From Nonomuraea rubra (GTDB lineage Bacteria; Actinomycetota; Actinomycetes; Streptosporangiales; Streptosporangiaceae), in assembly GCF_014207985.1 (NCBI RefSeq), contig NZ_JACHMI010000001.1, forward strand, positions 8,725,001 to 8,789,000: 64,000 bases of DNA, given 5' to 3'. How positions within the stretch are numbered: position 1 is the stretch's first letter; the number at the start of each line of letters is the position of its first letter. This document shows, one piece after another, positions 46,051 through 55,662 of this stretch. A program made the position numbers and the translations under genes. The notes under the pieces are model-generated. The model was not told where the DNA came from and searched no databases. It saw nothing but the letters and a program-made list of their open reading frames with translations.

Positions 46051-47143
46051 CGGCGCTGATCTGTCGATCCTGCATCCCACCGCGAGAGATCGCCCCGTCC
46101 CTGACGGCTCGCGCCCCGCTCCGCCGGGCCACGCGGGACCGCCTGTATCGGTGCTGCTCCTGACCGGGATCGGGCTGTTGATCGGCTCCGTGGCGGCCTC
46201 GGTGCTGATCGGCACATCCGAGGTCGGCCTCATCGACCTCGGCCGCGTCCTCGGCACCCGCCTGGGCCTGCCGGTGGAGCCGTTGCCCGGCCTGCTCGAC
46301 TCGCTGATCTGGGACCTGCGCGTGCCCCGCGTGCTCCTGGCGGCCCTGGTCGGTGCCGGGCTCGCACTGTGCGGCGCGGTGCTGCAGGCCGTGACCCGCA
46401 ACGCGCTGGCCGATCCCTACCTGCTGGGCATCTCCTCCGGTGCGTCCACCGGAGCGGTGGCCGTCGTCGTCCTCGGTCTGGGTGGTGCGGCGTTCTCCGT
46501 GGCCGGCGGTGCGTTCGCCGGCGCGCTGGCCTCGTTCGGGCTGCTCATGCTGCTGTTGCGGCGCAGCGGCATGGACTCCATGCGGATCGTGCTGACCGGT
46601 GTCATCGTCGCCGAGCTCTTCGCGGCCGTCGCCGCCCTCGTGCTGGTGGCCTCCGGCGACGCCGATACCACCCGGGCGATCATTCACTGGTTGCTCGGCT
46701 CGATGGCCTCCGCCCGGTGGGACGCGGTGATCGCGAGCGGCGCCGTCACCGTCATGGGACTGGCCGTCTTCTGGCCGTACGCCACCGCGCTGGACGGGTT
46801 CTGCTTCGGGACCGACACCGCCTCCTCGCTCGGCATCGACGTGCGCAGGACGCGCCTGGTGCTGCTGGGCGTCACGGCGCTGCTCACCGCGGTGGCCGTG
46901 GCCGGCGTGGGCGCCATCGGTTTCGTCGGCCTGATCGTGCCGCATGGCGTGCGCTTCCTGGTGGGTCCGCTGCACCGCGTACTGCTGCCGCTCAGCGCGC
47001 TGGCCGGCGCGATCTTTCTGGTGTGGACGGACGCGCTGGCCCGTGTCGCCTTCGCCCCGCAGGAAGTCCCGGTCGGCGTGTTCACGGCGCTGCTCGGCGT
47101 CCCGCTGTTCCTGCTGGTGCTGCGCAAACGAGGTGAGCTGTGA
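46040..47143 (+). CDS. FecCD-family ABC importer permease
   Basis: A 367-residue permease with VPRVLLAALVGAGLALCGAVLQ (about 94-115), NALADPYLLGISSGAS and FVGLIVPHGVRFLVGPLHR. The N-terminal 30 residues before the first helix are hydrophilic and not conserved. It is coupled to the ATPase at 47140 by GTGA. Confidence 0.92.
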   Translation: MSASGADLSILHPTARDRPVPDGSRPAPPGHAGPPVSVLLLTGIGLLIGSVAASVLIGTSEVGLIDLGRVLGTRLGLPVEPLPGLLDSLIWDLRVPRVLLAALVGAGLALCGAVLQAVTRNALADPYLLGISSGASTGAVAVVVLGLGGAAFSVAGGAFAGALASFGLLMLLLRRSGMDSMRIVLTGVIVAELFAAVAALVLVASGDADTTRAIIHWLLGSMASARWDAVIASGAVTVMGLAVFWPYATALDGFCFGTDTASSLGIDVRRTRLVLLGVTALLTAVAVAGVGAIGFVGLIVPHGVRFLVGPLHRVLLPLSALAGAIFLVWTDALARVAFAPQEVPVGVFTALLGVPLFLLVLRKRGEL

Positions 47144-47934
47144 ACATCGACGTCGAGGGCCTGTCATGGGACGTCCCGGGCAAAAGCATCGTCCGGGACG
47201 TCACCTTCCACGTCGGCTCGGGTGAGACCGTGGGCCTGATCGGCCCGAACGGCTCCGGCAAGTCCTCCCTGCTCCGTTGTGTCGCCGGCCTGCGCACTCC
47301 CACCTCGGGGGTCGTCCGCTACGACAGTCAGGACATCCGGGGCTGGAGCGCCCGCCGCATCGCGCAGCAGGCCGCCTTCGTCGAGCAGTCCGCCGACTCC
47401 GACAGCGACCTGCGGGTCGCCGACGTCGTCGCCCTCGGCCGCACCCCGTTCCGCAGCCCATGGAAGGCTCTCGACCGGACCGACCAGCTCGTCATCGACG
47501 CCGCACTGGAACGCCTCGACCTGACCGAGCTGAGGTCCAGGGACTGGAAGACGCTCTCCGGCGGCGAACGCCAACGCGCCCACATCGCGCGCGCCCTCGC
47601 CCAGCAATCCTGGTGCATCCTGCTCGACGAACCCACGAATCACCTGGACATCAGACACCAGCTCGACCTGATGGATCTGCTGGCGTCCACCGACCAGACG
47701 ATCCTGGTGGCCCTGCACGACCTGTCCCTGGCCGCCCGCCACTGCGACCGCCTCGTCCTGATGAGCGGCGGCACGCTGATCGCCGACGGGCCGCCGGACG
47801 AGGTCCTCACCCCGGAACGGCTGCGGAACGTCTTCGGAGTCGAGGCCCACATCGCCACAGACCCGCTGGGCAACCTGACGGTCGCCTACACCCGCGCCGG
47901 TGAGGCGGGGAATTCCCTGCCTCACCGGGCCTGA
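47140..47934 (+). CDS. FecE-type ABC importer ATPase
   Basis: A 264-residue ATPase with GPNGSGKSS at Walker A (the last Thr is Ser), LSGGE, ILLDEPTNHLD and LHDLS. GTG start in the permease stop. Last gene of the 45028-47934 importer operon; a hairpin within its last codons ends transcription. Confidence 0.92.
   Translation: MNIDVEGLSWDVPGKSIVRDVTFHVGSGETVGLIGPNGSGKSSLLRCVAGLRTPTSGVVRYDSQDIRGWSARRIAQQAAFVEQSADSDSDLRVADVVALGRTPFRSPWKALDRTDQLVIDAALERLDLTELRSRDWKTLSGGERQRAHIARALAQQSWCILLDEPTNHLDIRHQLDLMDLLASTDQTILVALHDLSLAARHCDRLVLMSGGTLIADGPPDEVLTPERLRNVFGVEAHIATDPLGNLTVAYTRAGEAGNSLPHRA
47898..47927. terminator. Bidirectional terminator inside 3' end of ATPase gene
   Basis: CGGTGAGGC (47898-47906) and GCCTCACCG (47919-47927) enclose GGGGAATTCCCT, so the stem extends inward to about 13 bp. 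It lies just before the ATPase stop codon and 50 bp from the end of the convergent minus-strand operon. Confidence 0.75.
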
Positions 47935-47977
47935 CACACGCCACCCGTGAGCTGCTCCCGGGGTGCCGCTCATCCGG

Positions 47978-48954
47978 TCAGGTCTGGAGCTCGCGCAGGT
48001 ATTTCGCGAACCCTTCCAGGCCGTCGATGTTGCGCGGCCCGCTGATGCCCTCGTTGTAGTCCAGGACGTAGAAGCGGTCGTTGACGACGGCGGGCAGCTT
48101 GCTGGTGGTGGGGAACTCCTTCAGAAACTTGATCTTCTCCGCTGCGGGCTTGTCACCGTAGTCCAGGATCACGATGACCTCCGGCTTGGCCTCGACCACG
48201 GCCTCCCAGGTGACCTCGCCCCAGCGCGCGTCCAGGTCACCGAAGACGTTGCGGCCGCCGGCGAAGCGGATGATGTCGGTGGGCGGCACCTGGCTGCCGG
48301 CGGTGAACGGCTTGTCCGTGCCCGAGTCGTAGAGGAAGACGGGCGTCGGGTCGCCCTTGGGCGCCTGTGCCTGGACCGCCTCTACGCGCTTGCGGTAGCC
48401 GGCGATCAATTCCTGGGCCTTGGCCTCGACGCCGAAGATCTTCCCGAGGCGTTCGAGGTCGGTGTAGAGCGCTTCGAACGGCGCGACCCGCTCGGGGTAG
48501 CCGGGGTAGTTGAAGCACGACTCGGCGTGCATGAAGCTCTGGATCTTCAGCCCGTCGAGGATCTCGGGGGTGATGCCGCGCTGGTCGCTGAAGCCGGAGC
48601 GCCAGCCCGCGACGACGAAGTCGGCCTTGGCGTCCACGACCAGCTCCCGGTTGAGCAGGTCGTCGCTGAGGAACTTCACCTTGGCGTACTCGGCCGCCCA
48701 GGGCGACTCGGTGACGGGCGGGTTGGCGGGCGGCATCACGTAGCCGTGCACGTGCTGGGTCAGGCCGAGGGCGAACAGCTTGTCGGCGCTGCCGCCCTCG
48801 TAGACGACGGCCCGGCGGGGGGTGGTGTACTGGACGTCCTCGCCGCACCTCTTGACCGTCACCGTGCGCGCGGCGGCGGCGCCGCCCTCCACCTGCGCCC
48901 CGCATCCTGCGAGCAGGAGTGCCCCCGTCAGGAGCGCAGCGGGGGTGCGTCTTT

Positions 48955-48958
<4 letters not shown>
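47978..48958 (-). CDS. Metal/metallophore binding lipoprotein
   Basis: A 326-residue class III binding protein with lipobox LLAGC. The GTG at 48958 overlaps the ATPase stop and has AAAGGAAA upstream. The recurring cysteines are in VKRCGEDVQY and AESCFNYPGY. It has a YVMPPANPP loop and an aromatic, acidic C-terminal part (VVNDRFYVLDYNEG). It is the last gene of the 50885-47978 importer operon, an unusual order with permease first. Confidence 0.88.
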
Positions 48959-49751
<793 letters not shown>

Positions 49752-49752
<1 letters not shown>

Positions 49753-50885
49753 CAGCGTCCTCCGAACAGGTAGCCGCGGCGGCGCAGCAGGACGACGAAG
49801 ACCGGCACGCCCACCAGCGCGGTGATCACGCCCAGCGGCAGCTCGCGCGGCGCCACCAGGGTCCTGGCCACCAGGTCGGCCCACACCATGAAGATCGCCC
49901 CGGCCAGGGGCGCGATGGTGAGCACGCGTACGTGTGCCGCCCCCGTCCACAGCCGCACGAGGTGCGGCATGACCAGACCGACGAAGCCGATCGCGCCGCT
50001 GACCGCGACCATCGCGCCGGTGGCCAGCGACGTCAGCACGAACAGGCCCCGGCGGAACCTCACGGTGTCCACGCCCAGGCTCACCGACGTCTCGTCGCCC
50101 AGGGCGAGCACGTCGAGGCTGCGGGCGAAGCGGCGCAGCGCCACGACGGTGACCAAAGTGACGACTGCCACGACCGGCAGCGCTCCCCATGTCGCCGCGC
50201 CGAAGCCGCCCATCGACCAGAACAGCACCGTGCTCGTCGACTCGCCGTCCGGGACGAAGTACACGATCAGGCTCATCACGGCCTGGAAGCCGAAGGCCAT
50301 CGCCACGCCGGTGAGCACCAGCCGCAGCGGCGTCAGGCCGCCGGCGCCGCGCGAGGCCAGGTAGACCAGGGCGGAGACGAGCAGCGCGCCGAGGAACGCG
50401 CCGGCCGAGACCGCGTAGATCCCCAGGGCGGTCAGCGCGCCCGTGACGCTGACCAGCACCGCCCCGGCCGACGCCCCCGACGACACGCCCAGGACGTACG
50501 GGTCGGCCAGCGCGTTGCGCACCATCGCCTGGATCGCCACGCCGACGACGCTGAGCCCGGCCCCCACCAGGACCGCCAGCAGCACGCGCGGCGTCCGCAC
50601 CTGCCAGATGATCTGGTAGGCGGTGACCTCCTCGGCCGTGATCGAGCCGCCGGTCACCGCCGCCCACAGGAAGCGCAGCGTCTCCCCCGGCGGCACCGCG
50701 GCGGCGCCGAGCCCTATCGCCAGCAGCACCGACACCGCGAGGACACCGGCCAGCAGAACGACGATCAGCGCCATGGCCGGCCCCGCCGCGCTACCGGTGG
50801 ATGGGTCCTCGGCTCCCGGGGCCGCCGGTGAGGATGCCGCGCCGGAGCCCGATGGGCCCGGCTCACGCAACGTTCTCAAGGACAC
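49752..50885 (-). CDS. FecCD-family ABC importer permease
   Basis: A 377-residue permease with TPRVLLAVLVGAGLSVVGVAIQ (about 100-121), NALADPYVLGVSSGAS and FVGLVMPHLVRLWTGAAHVR. The GTG at 50885 gives a 35-residue hydrophilic N-terminus; the ATG before ALIVVLLAG is an alternative. A Fur-type box lies 5 bp upstream of the chosen start, inside the likely leader, so repression by a metal regulator is expected. Confidence 0.9.
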
Positions 50886-50889
50886 TCCA

Positions 50890-50908
50890 GAAAATGAGAA
50901 TCATTTCC
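50890..50908. promoter_or_regulatory. Fur-type box upstream of permease operon
   Basis: GAAAATGAGAATCATTTCC contains the perfect dyad AAATGA-GAA-TCATTT (50892-50906) and agrees at 15 of 19 positions with the classical E. coli Fur box. It sits in the 127-bp gap between the minus-strand importer operon and the plus-strand DUF318 permease, so it could control both. Fur, Zur and related regulators cannot be told apart by eye. Confidence 0.7.
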
Positions 50909-51012
50909 GGCAGACCGTATCACCACGCATGACTCATGCACTATTGGGGCGTAGGCGGTGAGACAGCCGCGTTAGTCTGCTGCCGCGTACCTGCGTGCGA
51001 GTGGGGAGGGTG

Positions 51013-52038
51013 ATGTCGCAGCCAAGTACGGCGGACCGGCCGGTCCCGGACGGTGGCCGGTCGCCGGAGTCCCGGTTACAACGGGCCTTGGCCGGGTTCC
51101 GGATGCCCTGGGCGTTCATCGTTCTCGTGGCCCTGCTGGTGGCGGGGCGTTTCCTGCTCGCGCCCCACCTGACGCATCCGGCGCTGCAGACTTGGGCGAC
51201 CGTGTTCGTGGCGGTGTGCGTGCAGGCACTGCCGTTCCTGGTGCTGGGGGTGGCGCTGTCGGCGGCCATCACCGCGTTCGTGCCCGCCTCGTTCTGGACG
51301 CGGGCGCTGCCCCGGCGCACCTACGCGGCGGTGCCGGTGGCGGGGATGGCGGGGGCGGTGCTGCCCGGCTGTGAGTGCGCGTCGGTGCCGGTGGCCTCCG
51401 GGCTGATGGCTCGCGGGGTGGCGCCACCGGCGGCGCTGGCGTTCCTGCTGGCCTCCCCGGCGATCAACCCGATCGTGCTGGTGGCCACCGCGGTGGCCTT
51501 CCCCGACGACCCGGCGATGGTGGTCGCGCGGTTCGCCGCCTCGCTGGCCGTGGCCGTGCTGGCCGGCTGGATCTGGGCCCGGTTCGGGCGCGCCGCGTGG
51601 CTGCCGGCGCCCCGCCGAACCGCCGGGACCGGCCAGAGCAAGGCGGGCGCGTTCGTGGACACGATGCGTCACGACCTGCTGCACGCCGGCGGGTTCCTGG
51701 TGGTCGGCGCGCTGGCGGCGGCGACTCTGAACGTGGTGATCCCCCGCGGCTGGCTCACCGCGGTGGCCGGGATGCCGGAAGTGTCCGTGCTGGTGCTGGC
51801 GTTCCTGGCGGTGCTGCTGTCGATCTGCTCGGAGGCGGACGCGTTCGTGGCGGCCTCGTTCACGGCGTTCTCCCCCACGGCCAAGCTGGTGTTCCTGGTG
51901 GTCGGGCCGATGGTGGACCTGAAGCTCATCGCCCTGCAGGCGGGCACGTTCGGCCGCGCCTTCGCCTGGCGGTTCGCGCCGCTCACGCTGGTCCTCGCGA
52001 TCGCGGCCGGCTTCGTCGCGGGCTGGGTGCTGCTGTGA
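51013..52038 (+). CDS. DUF318 (YraQ/YcgR-type) permease
   Basis: A 341-residue membrane protein with about eight hydrophobic segments. GAVLPGCECASVPVASGLM (about 112-130) is the family signature, with two cysteines likely to touch metal, and LLSICSEADAFVAASF a second one. ATG at 51013 follows GGGGAGGG closely; a GTG at 50995 is possible. Family members are paired with TIGR03943/DUF1980 proteins, as here, and are often controlled by zinc-responsive regulators. Direction and substrate of transport are unproven. Confidence 0.87.
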   Translation: MSQPSTADRPVPDGGRSPESRLQRALAGFRMPWAFIVLVALLVAGRFLLAPHLTHPALQTWATVFVAVCVQALPFLVLGVALSAAITAFVPASFWTRALPRRTYAAVPVAGMAGAVLPGCECASVPVASGLMARGVAPPAALAFLLASPAINPIVLVATAVAFPDDPAMVVARFAASLAVAVLAGWIWARFGRAAWLPAPRRTAGTGQSKAGAFVDTMRHDLLHAGGFLVVGALAAATLNVVIPRGWLTAVAGMPEVSVLVLAFLAVLLSICSEADAFVAASFTAFSPTAKLVFLVVGPMVDLKLIALQAGTFGRAFAWRFAPLTLVLAIAAGFVAGWVLL

Positions 52039-52724
52039 GCCGCCAGGCGCAGGGCGCCGTTCTGCTGATCCTCGGCGCGACGGTGCTGAGCATCTCCGCG
52101 TTCTCCACAACGTACGTCAACTACGTCAAACCGGGGTTCCGGCCGCTGCTCGTGGGGGCCGGCGCGGTGCTGTCGGCTCTCGGCCTGCTGTCCGTCGTCG
52201 CCGGGCTGCTGGACCGGCCCGGCGCCCACCGGCACGGGCCGCGGGTGGCGTGGCTGCTGGCCGTGCCGGTGTTCGCCATCGTGCTGATCGCTCCGCCCGC
52301 GCTCGGCGCCTTCGCGGCCCGGCAGAGTGGCGGCCCGCCGGCGCTCGCCCGGACCGGGGGTTACAGCGCGCTGGCGGGAGGCGAGGTGACGGAGTTGACG
52401 CTGGGCGAGTTCATCGGCCGCGCCTACGCGCGGCCGGGGCCGCCACTCGCCGGCAGGAAGGTCAGGCTGATCGGCTTCGCCGTCCCGGCCGAGGACGGCA
52501 GGGGCTGGTATCTGACCCGAATGCAGATCCGCTGCTGCGCCGCTGACGCGCTCGCTCTGGAGGTCGCCGTCCAGGGGGCGACCGCCCCGGCGGAGGACTC
52601 CTGGGTGGCGGTCACGGGCACCTGGGTACCGTGGCCGGACGGGGTGCCCGATGACTACGTGGTTCCGGCCCTGACCGCGACCGCTGTGACCGCCGTCGCG
52701 CGGCCGGCGGAGCCGTACGAATAG
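52035..52724 (+). CDS. TIGR03943-family partner of DUF318 permease (copy 1)
   Basis: A 229-residue protein with two N-terminal hydrophobic segments, YVNYVKPGFRPLL between them, a third helix near 75-95, then an extracytoplasmic OB-like domain with GWYLTRMQIRCCAADALA (about 155-172). The vicinal CysCys is the conserved feature of the family. GTG start in the permease stop. It probably works with the DUF318 permease in metal (zinc-like) transport. Confidence 0.87.
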   Translation: MSRQAQGAVLLILGATVLSISAFSTTYVNYVKPGFRPLLVGAGAVLSALGLLSVVAGLLDRPGAHRHGPRVAWLLAVPVFAIVLIAPPALGAFAARQSGGPPALARTGGYSALAGGEVTELTLGEFIGRAYARPGPPLAGRKVRLIGFAVPAEDGRGWYLTRMQIRCCAADALALEVAVQGATAPAEDSWVAVTGTWVPWPDGVPDDYVVPALTATAVTAVARPAEPYE

Positions 52725-52735
52725 AGGTCACGCCG

Positions 52736-53542
52736 GTGAATCGGGTCACGCAGAACCTGCTGCTCCTCTTGCTCGGCGGGGCACTGTTGAAGATCTCCGC
52801 CTTCTCGGCGGACTTCGCCAACTACGTCAAGCCGGGTTTCCGGCCGCTGGTGATCGCGGCGGGCGTGGTGCTGGTCGTCCTGGCCGTGGCCGCTCTGGCT
52901 CTGGACCTCCGCAGGAGCAGGAGCGCGGCGCGCCAGGGGGAACTCCTCCGCGCTCGCGTGGCCGAGGAGGCCTATCTGGCCGCGCTGGTCGGCCGCGATC
53001 CGGTCACCCCCGCGCACCAGGAGGAACACGAGCATGTGGGAGGGCATCGGGTGGCGTGGCTGCTGGTGGCCCCGCTCACGGTGATCTTCCTGGTCGCTCC
53101 CCCGGCTCTCGGCTCGTTCGCCGTCCAGCAGGCCGAGCAGACCTCGCACGTGCCTCCGCCCACTCTCGTCGAAGCCCGCCCCACCGTACTGAAAGACGGC
53201 CAGGTGAACACGCTGAGCATGATCGAGTTCGCCAATCTGGCCTGGGACGACTCCAGCAGAGCCCTACGAGGCAAGACCGTCCGGCTGACCGGTTTCGTCG
53301 TACCGTCCGGCCGGGACGGCGGGTGGTACCTGACGCGCATGCGGATCGGCTGCTGCGCCGCCGACGCCCTCACGATGCAGGTCATGGTGAAAGGTGTCCC
53401 CGCGCCCGCGACTGATGCGTGGGTGCGTGTGACCGGCACCTGGAGTCCGCGAAAAGTCCGAGGGACGGACGCCTACTCTCCGCCCGAGGTGACCGCTTCC
53501 CGTGTTGAGCGGATAGCTGCGCCCGACGAACCGTATGAATGA
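52736..53542 (+). CDS. TIGR03943-family partner of DUF318 permease (copy 2)
   Basis: A 268-residue paralogue of the preceding protein with the same YVKPGFRPL and MRIGCCAADAL motifs and the same ending (PYE). It has an extra cytoplasmic-looking stretch between helices with HQEEHEHVGGHR (about 85-100), a possible metal-binding loop. GTG start 11 bp behind copy 1. The two copies may form a heterodimer around the permease. Confidence 0.87.
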   Translation: MNRVTQNLLLLLLGGALLKISAFSADFANYVKPGFRPLVIAAGVVLVVLAVAALALDLRRSRSAARQGELLRARVAEEAYLAALVGRDPVTPAHQEEHEHVGGHRVAWLLVAPLTVIFLVAPPALGSFAVQQAEQTSHVPPPTLVEARPTVLKDGQVNTLSMIEFANLAWDDSSRALRGKTVRLTGFVVPSGRDGGWYLTRMRIGCCAADALTMQVMVKGVPAPATDAWVRVTGTWSPRKVRGTDAYSPPEVTASRVERIAAPDEPYE

Positions 53543-53600
53543 GCCTTGCTGAGCGATCGCGCTTGCCCGAAGAGGCACCGCTGATCTCCCACGCTGGGAT

Positions 53601-53619
53601 GAAAGCGGTTATCGCTTCC
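53601..53619. promoter_or_regulatory. Zur-like dyad
   Basis: GAAAGCG-GTTAT-CGCTTCC: the arms GAAAGCG and CGCTTCC pair at most positions, and the core CGGTTATC is shared with the site at 35679. It is 58 bp behind the second TIGR03943 gene and about 300 bp ahead of the exporter-fold pair. It may equally be a weak terminator stem. Confidence 0.35.
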
Positions 53620-53668
53620 CACTGAGTCCCGACTTCGATCGGGAGGGGCATAAGGACGAGCTACGACG

Positions 53669-53752
53669 ATGGCGATAGCACTTTCCCTGGTGGTCGCCGC
53701 GCCCCGCCTCGCAGCCGTACCCGCCCTCCCCTCACCGGACTGCCCCTTGTAG
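53669..53752 (+). CDS. Possible small ORF between two metal boxes (27 aa)
   Basis: ATG at 53669 with AAGGA about 12 nt upstream, giving a hydrophobic 27-residue peptide (MAIALSLVVAAPRLAAVPAL, then PSPDCPL). It could be a leader peptide or chance. It lies between a Zur-like dyad and a Fur-family box. Nothing else supports it. Confidence 0.2.
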   Translation: MAIALSLVVAAPRLAAVPALPSPDCPL

Positions 53753-53858
53753 TCGCGACGGACTGCCCACACAGGTTCCAGAGGAGCCCTCCCCGTACAG
53801 GCTGACCGCCGCCTCCTCATCCATACGAACCATGGGGTGACGGGTTACGAAATTGATC

Positions 53859-53877
53859 GATAATGATTATCATTTGC
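53859..53877. promoter_or_regulatory. Near-canonical Fur/Zur-family box
   Basis: GATAATGATTATCATTTGC agrees with the classical 19-bp Fur box at 16 positions and contains the perfect dyad GATAAT-G-ATTATC (53859-53871). It stands in an A/T-rich island 37 bp before the ATG at 53914. It is the best metal-regulator site in the window and should control the operon to 64000. The regulator could be Fur, Zur or another family member. Confidence 0.8.
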
Positions 53878-53913
53878 TCGACTTGTCGGGACATCGACCG
53901 CGAAGGGTGAGGC

Positions 53914-55662
53914 ATGTCCGCTTCTCGAGCTCCATCGGTGCTGGCCCCCGCCCGCGCCACCCTGATCGGGTGTGCTGTCCTGACCGGGATCAGCGCGCTG
54001 GCCGGGATGGCGCCGCTGATCGCGGTGGTCGAGATCAGCCGGCGCCTGCTCCACGGGGATACGGACGTGTGGCCGATCATCGTGGTCGCCCTCGCCGCGC
54101 TAGCCGTCAAGCAGCTCGGCACGTTCGGCGCGGGGGTGCTGACGCATCTGGCCGACATCCGGGTGTCGTTCAGGATCCGGCGGGAGCTGCTGGCCAAGCT
54201 GCGCAGGCTGCCGCTGGGCTGGTTCACCGACCGCAACTCGGGGATCGTGAAGAAGACGGTCGAGGACGACGTCGCCGCGCTGCACCAGCTCATCGCCCAC
54301 TCCGTGGTGGAGGTGACGGCCGCCGCCGTCCCCGTGGTGGTCGCAATCGGCTACCTGCTCATTGTGGACTGGCGGATGGCGCTGATCAGCCTGGTTCCGC
54401 TGGTCACCGGGCTGGTCGTGTACCAGCGGGCGATGGCCGGGGCCGGGACGAAGTACCCGGAGTTCATGGCATGGCTGACCCGGCTGAGCGGGGCCGCGGT
54501 CGAGTTCGTCAACGGCATCGGCGTCGTCAAGGCCTTCGGCACGCCGGGGGTGGCCAGCCGCCGGTTCCAGGAGGTGTCCCGGAATTTTGCCCGTTTCTTC
54601 CTGGACTGGGCCAAGGCCACGACCACGGCCTCGGTCATCTCGGAGATCCTGCTGTCGCCGCCCAGCGTGCTCGTCATCATGGCAGGCGCGGGCGGCGCGC
54701 TCACCGCCGCCGGATGGCTGCCGCTGACGAGCCTCATCGCGTTCCTGGTGTTCGGGACCGTCACCACCGCCGGGTTGATGACCGTCATGATGTCGATCCA
54801 CCCGCTGGTCACGGCGCTGAGCGTGGCGCGCGGCATCCGCGAGGTGCTCGCCGCCCCCGAGCTGCCCGTCCCGGCGAGCCCGGTCGTGCCCGACCCCGCC
54901 GCTCCCGGCCCGGTGGTGCGCATGCGCGGCGTCCGCTTCTCCTACGGCGACACGGTCGCGCTCGACGACGTCGATCTCGACCTGGAGCGGGGCACGGTGA
55001 CCGCGCTGGTCGGCCCGTCCGGGTCCGGCAAGTCCACCCTGGCCAAGCTGCTGCCCCGGTTCGACGACCCCCAGCAGGGCTCGGTCGAGCTGCACGGAAC
55101 CGACCTGCGCGATCTCGACCCCGCCGAGCTGTACCGGCACGTGGCCTTCGTCTTCCAGGACTCGGCGCTGCTGCGCATGAGCGTCCGCGACAACATCCGC
55201 CTGGCCCGCCCGGACGCCTCCGACGCCGACGTACGCGCGGCGGCGGCCAAGGCGCAGATCCTCGACCGCCTCGACGCGCTCCCGCGCGGCCTCGACTCGG
55301 TCGCAGGCGAGGACGCCGAGCTCTCGGGAGGCGAGCGGCAGCGGGTGTGCATCGCCCGCGCGATCCTCGCCGACCGGCCCATCCTCGTCCTGGACGAGGC
55401 GACCGCGAGCGCGGACCCGGAGAACGAGGCCCGCATCCAGGACGCGCTGAGCGAGGTCGCGCGCGGCCGTACCGTGCTGGTCATCGCGCATCGGCTGAGC
55501 ACGATCCGCGGCGCCGACCAGATCGTGGTCCTCGATGAGGGCCGGGTGGCGGAGCGGGGCCAGCATGAGGAGCTGCTGGCCCGCCAGGGCCTGTACGCCC
55601 GGCTGTGGGAGCACGACCAGCGCGCCCGCGAAGGCAGCGCGCAGAGGCTGGAGGCCCGCTGA
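53914..55662 (+). CDS. Exporter-fold ABC protein (TMD-NBD), first subunit of third pair
   Basis: A 582-residue membrane-ATPase fusion: membrane domain to about 320, ATPase with GPSGSGKST, LSGGE and ILVLDEAT. It differs clearly from the two YcaO-linked pairs. First gene behind a Fur-family box and upstream of an ECF importer and a FecCD system, the setting of exporter-fold importers such as YbtPQ and IrtAB. I therefore favour uptake of a metal complex, though export is possible. Its TGA overlaps the next ATG. Confidence 0.86.
   Translation: MSASRAPSVLAPARATLIGCAVLTGISALAGMAPLIAVVEISRRLLHGDTDVWPIIVVALAALAVKQLGTFGAGVLTHLADIRVSFRIRRELLAKLRRLPLGWFTDRNSGIVKKTVEDDVAALHQLIAHSVVEVTAAAVPVVVAIGYLLIVDWRMALISLVPLVTGLVVYQRAMAGAGTKYPEFMAWLTRLSGAAVEFVNGIGVVKAFGTPGVASRRFQEVSRNFARFFLDWAKATTTASVISEILLSPPSVLVIMAGAGGALTAAGWLPLTSLIAFLVFGTVTTAGLMTVMMSIHPLVTALSVARGIREVLAAPELPVPASPVVPDPAAPGPVVRMRGVRFSYGDTVALDDVDLDLERGTVTALVGPSGSGKSTLAKLLPRFDDPQQGSVELHGTDLRDLDPAELYRHVAFVFQDSALLRMSVRDNIRLARPDASDADVRAAAAKAQILDRLDALPRGLDSVAGEDAELSGGERQRVCIARAILADRPILVLDEATASADPENEARIQDALSEVARGRTVLVIAHRLSTIRGADQIVVLDEGRVAERGQHEELLARQGLYARLWEHDQRAREGSAQRLEAR

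Larger units (their letters stand above)
53543..53913. other. 371-bp intergenic regulatory region
   Basis: This gap between same-strand units contains a Zur-like dyad (53601-53619), a possible 27-codon ORF (53669-53752) and a near-canonical Fur-family box (53859-53877). Beyond these I see no gene. It is probably the promoter and leader of the long operon starting at 53914. Confidence 0.5.
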
